Positions 62,147 to 64,000 of a stretch of DNA of 64,000 bases are shown here, one piece after another. The notes beneath the pieces are model-generated. The model did no database searches, had not been told where the DNA came from, and saw only the letters and a program-made list of their open reading frames with translations. Numbering within the stretch: position 1 is the stretch's first letter; each line of letters opens with the position of its first letter. The translations under genes were made by a program, and so were the position numbers. This stretch comes from Nibrella viscosa (GTDB taxonomy: Bacteria > Bacteroidota > Bacteroidia > Cytophagales > Spirosomataceae): assembly GCF_039541875.1 (NCBI RefSeq), contig NZ_BAABHB010000010.1, positions 124,001-188,000 of the forward strand. Reading direction: 5' to 3'.

Positions 62147-64000
62147 ATGTTTGCTGAAATCTTCCGTTTCGAGCTTGTATACCGCTTGAAACGCCCGGCT
62201 ACCTACCTCTACGGGGCCATTCTGTTTCTTTTTACGTTCATCAACATCATTTACGGCAGTGGCCCGGCTTCCGAAAAAACCAACGTCAACTCGCCCTACG
62301 GCATCGCCTACATGCTGGCGGTCATCAGCATCTTTGCCACCATGATCAGTTCAGCGGTGATGGGCGTGCCGGTCTACCGCGACATCGAGCATAATACCCG
62401 CGCGTACTTCTTTACCTATCCGATCTCGGAGCGGGGCTATCTGCTGGGCCGGTATCTGGGCTCATTTCTGGTGCTGGTCTTTATTATGGCCTTTGCCTGC
62501 CTGGGCATTGCCGCCGGCTCGGTGATGGGGCCGGTGTTTAACCTGGCCGATAATGTAGAACGATTCGGTCCCATCAATTTCTGGGAATACGTCCAGCCGC
62601 TGCTGGTGTTTGTTGTGCCAACGATGTTTTTTACCGGCAGCCTTTTCTTCGGGTTGGTGGCGCTGACCCGCAACATCTTTGTTACCTACGCGGGTAGTCT
62701 GCTACTGTTTATCAGCTATCTGGTGGCTAATACGCTGACCCAGGACCTGGATAACAAAGAGCTGGTTGGCCTGCTCGATCCTTTTGCGCTCACCACCTTT
62801 GTGAACGCCACCAAGTACTGGACGCCGGTGGAGCAGAATACCCTAACGGTGCCGCTGGCGGGCGAACTCCTGAAAAACCGGCTGATCTGGAGCGGGCTGG
62901 GTCTGCTGGTGTTTCTGTTTACGCTGTACCGGTTCAATTTTCAGGATTTTCTGGCCGTACGGCTGGGCAAGTCCAAAGGCGACACGGCTGGTACACTGCC
63001 GGCTCCCAAGTCGCTGGTTTCACTACCGGTTGTGGAAAAGATCTACAGCAATGGTGCATATATTGGCCACATGCTGCGGCTGGCCCGGCTGGAGTTTACC
63101 AACATTATCCGCGATGTGTATTTCTGGGCCATTATGCTGGGCGGAGGCCTGTTTCTCTTCCTCGACGGCTGGTTTGCCGACCAGAACTTTGGAACGCCGT
63201 CGCTGCCCCTGACTTACTATATGATTGAGGCTAAAGATTTCAATTATATTCTTTTTGTCTTTATTCTGATCATCTTCTACACCGGCGAATCGGTCCACCG
63301 CGACAAAGCGGTACGCTTTGATAACATTGCCGATGCGCTGCCGGTACCGAACTGGCTCAGTTATGGCTCCAAGTTCCTGGCATTGGCGGGAGTGTGCTTT
63401 CTGCTGGTGAACCTGGTGATTGTAAGCGGGGTGCTGAACCAGACGCTGAAAGGATACTTCAACTACGAGTTCGGAACGTATTTCACCGACCTCTACCTGA
63501 TCGAATTTCCGGAGTACCTGCAACTGCTGATGCTGGCGTTTTTTGTGCATATTCTGGTCAACAGCAAGTTTACCGGGCACATCATCACCATCGGCATCTG
63601 GATACTGCTATTCGGGCTGCGGAGTTTTGCCGAACTGGATTACAACCTGTTTTTCTACAGCTATTCGCCTGGTTACCGCATCTCCGACATGAACGGTTTC
63701 GGTCATTTCGGGCAACCCTTGTTCTGGTTCAACCTGTACTGGCTGGCGTTCGGGGCGGTGCTGCTGGTGCTAGGCAATCTGTTCTGGAACCGGGGGTCGG
63801 AGAGCAGCGCCAAAACCCGCTGGACACTGGCCAAGTCGCGACTGAACGGTATCACCACAACGGCGCTGGCGGTTTGCCTGCTGGTATGGATCGGGGCCGG
63901 CGCGTACATCTACTACAACGTCAGTGTCCTGAACACGTACCTGACGGTGGATGAGTCGCGGGCGCAGCAGGCCGATTACGAAAAGAAGTACAGCCAGTAT
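62147..64000 (+). CDS. ABC-2 permease fused to an M1-type peptidase (3' truncated by window edge)
   Basis: ATG at 62147; the frame is open through the last base (618 codons so far). Two blocks of about six helices are visible, with SNFVTYAGSLLLF-type and IIFYTGESVHRDKAVRF segments. The end region (NTYLTVDESRAQQADYEKKY) matches the linker into the M1 aminopeptidase part of a Bacteroidota ABC-2/M1 fusion of about 1200 residues, the remainder of which lies outside. It would be exported with the ATPase from 61211. Confidence 0.8.
   Translation, partial: MFAEIFRFELVYRLKRPATYLYGAILFLFTFINIIYGSGPASEKTNVNSPYGIAYMLAVISIFATMISSAVMGVPVYRDIEHNTRAYFFTYPISERGYLLGRYLGSFLVLVFIMAFACLGIAAGSVMGPVFNLADNVERFGPINFWEYVQPLLVFVVPTMFFTGSLFFGLVALTRNIFVTYAGSLLLFISYLVANTLTQDLDNKELVGLLDPFALTTFVNATKYWTPVEQNTLTVPLAGELLKNRLIWSGLGLLVFLFTLYRFNFQDFLAVRLGKSKGDTAGTLPAPKSLVSLPVVEKIYSNGAYIGHMLRLARLEFTNIIRDVYFWAIMLGGGLFLFLDGWFADQNFGTPSLPLTYYMIEAKDFNYILFVFILIIFYTGESVHRDKAVRFDNIADALPVPNWLSYGSKFLALAGVCFLLVNLVIVSGVLNQTLKGYFNYEFGTYFTDLYLIEFPEYLQLLMLAFFVHILVNSKFTGHIITIGIWILLFGLRSFAELDYNLFFYSYSPGYRISDMNGFGHFGQPLFWFNLYWLAFGAVLLVLGNLFWNRGSESSAKTRWTLAKSRLNGITTTALAVCLLVWIGAGAYIYYNVSVLNTYLTVDESRAQQADYEKKYSQY

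Noticed and set aside
1..64000. tRNA, rRNA or CRISPR arrays
   Set aside because: No cloverleaf arms, conserved rRNA segments or regularly spaced direct repeats with unique spacers were found. The periodic 7- and 8-base words are contiguous without spacers.

Overview
The window looks like chromosomal DNA of a Bacteroidota member, most likely a Cytophagales / Spirosoma-type bacterium. Evidence seen in the sequence: two SusC/SusD outer-membrane pairs with carboxypeptidase-like N-terminal domains, a thermolysin-like protease with a type IX secretion sorting tail, TAnnTTTG -7 promoter elements (one with a well-spaced TTTG -33 box), a short histone-H1-like protein, several Tat-exported periplasmic enzymes, and a BlaI/BlaR1-type pair fused to TonB and plug-like modules. 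There is no sign of phage, insertion sequences, CRISPR, rRNA or tRNA. The first gene (serine palmitoyltransferase-like) is cut at its 5' end and the last (ABC permease) at its 3' end.

Layout. 1-7.9 kb: end of an alpha-oxoamine synthase, H1-like protein, MaoC hydratase, NTF2-like secreted protein, a 37-residue membrane peptide abutting a lipid kinase, two tandem sulfatases, a LysM protein and purE. 8-11.2 kb: a DUF433/DUF5615 toxin-antitoxin-like pair, a ketoglutarate-semialdehyde-type dehydrogenase, a histidine-phosphatase lipoprotein and a small secreted protein. 11.2-24 kb: secreted metalloprotease, BlaR1/BlaI pair, membrane and SCP2 proteins, a Tat-exported Gfo/Idh/MocA protein, an amidohydrolase, a KtrA/KtrB potassium system, a DUF1080 lipoprotein and a small cytoplasmic protein. 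24-30 kb: queA, ispD, meaB, then a blue-copper protein with a secreted beta-propeller partner. 30-36.3 kb: a tightly overlapping minus-strand glycan cluster (two GT39 transferases, a polyprenyl-phosphate GT2, a flippase-like membrane protein, a UDP-glucuronate 4-epimerase-like enzyme); together these could make a lipid-linked uronic acid and transfer it in the periplasm. 36.3-40 kb: two acidic disordered proteins and a TonB receptor. 40-54.4 kb: two divergent SusCD pairs around a 656-bp AT-rich control region, a SusD tail remnant, a hybrid sensor/AraC regulator and an ECF sigma factor. 54.6-64 kb: a YycJ-like hydrolase, FAD oxidase, a secreted Hint-domain protein, a Tat-exported amine oxidase and aminotransferase pair, and an ABC exporter.

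A recurring structural feature is that many gene gaps are filled almost exactly, from stop to start, by long imperfect inverted repeats. Several of these have arms built of degenerate 7- or 8-base tandem words, different at each locus. One supplies the TTG start of ispD. This is the least explained signal in the window. Other points worth attention are the Hint protein, the candidate lipid-linked uronic acid pathway, the in-frame TGA between the micro-protein and the lipid kinase, and the SusD remnant joined to a small gene.
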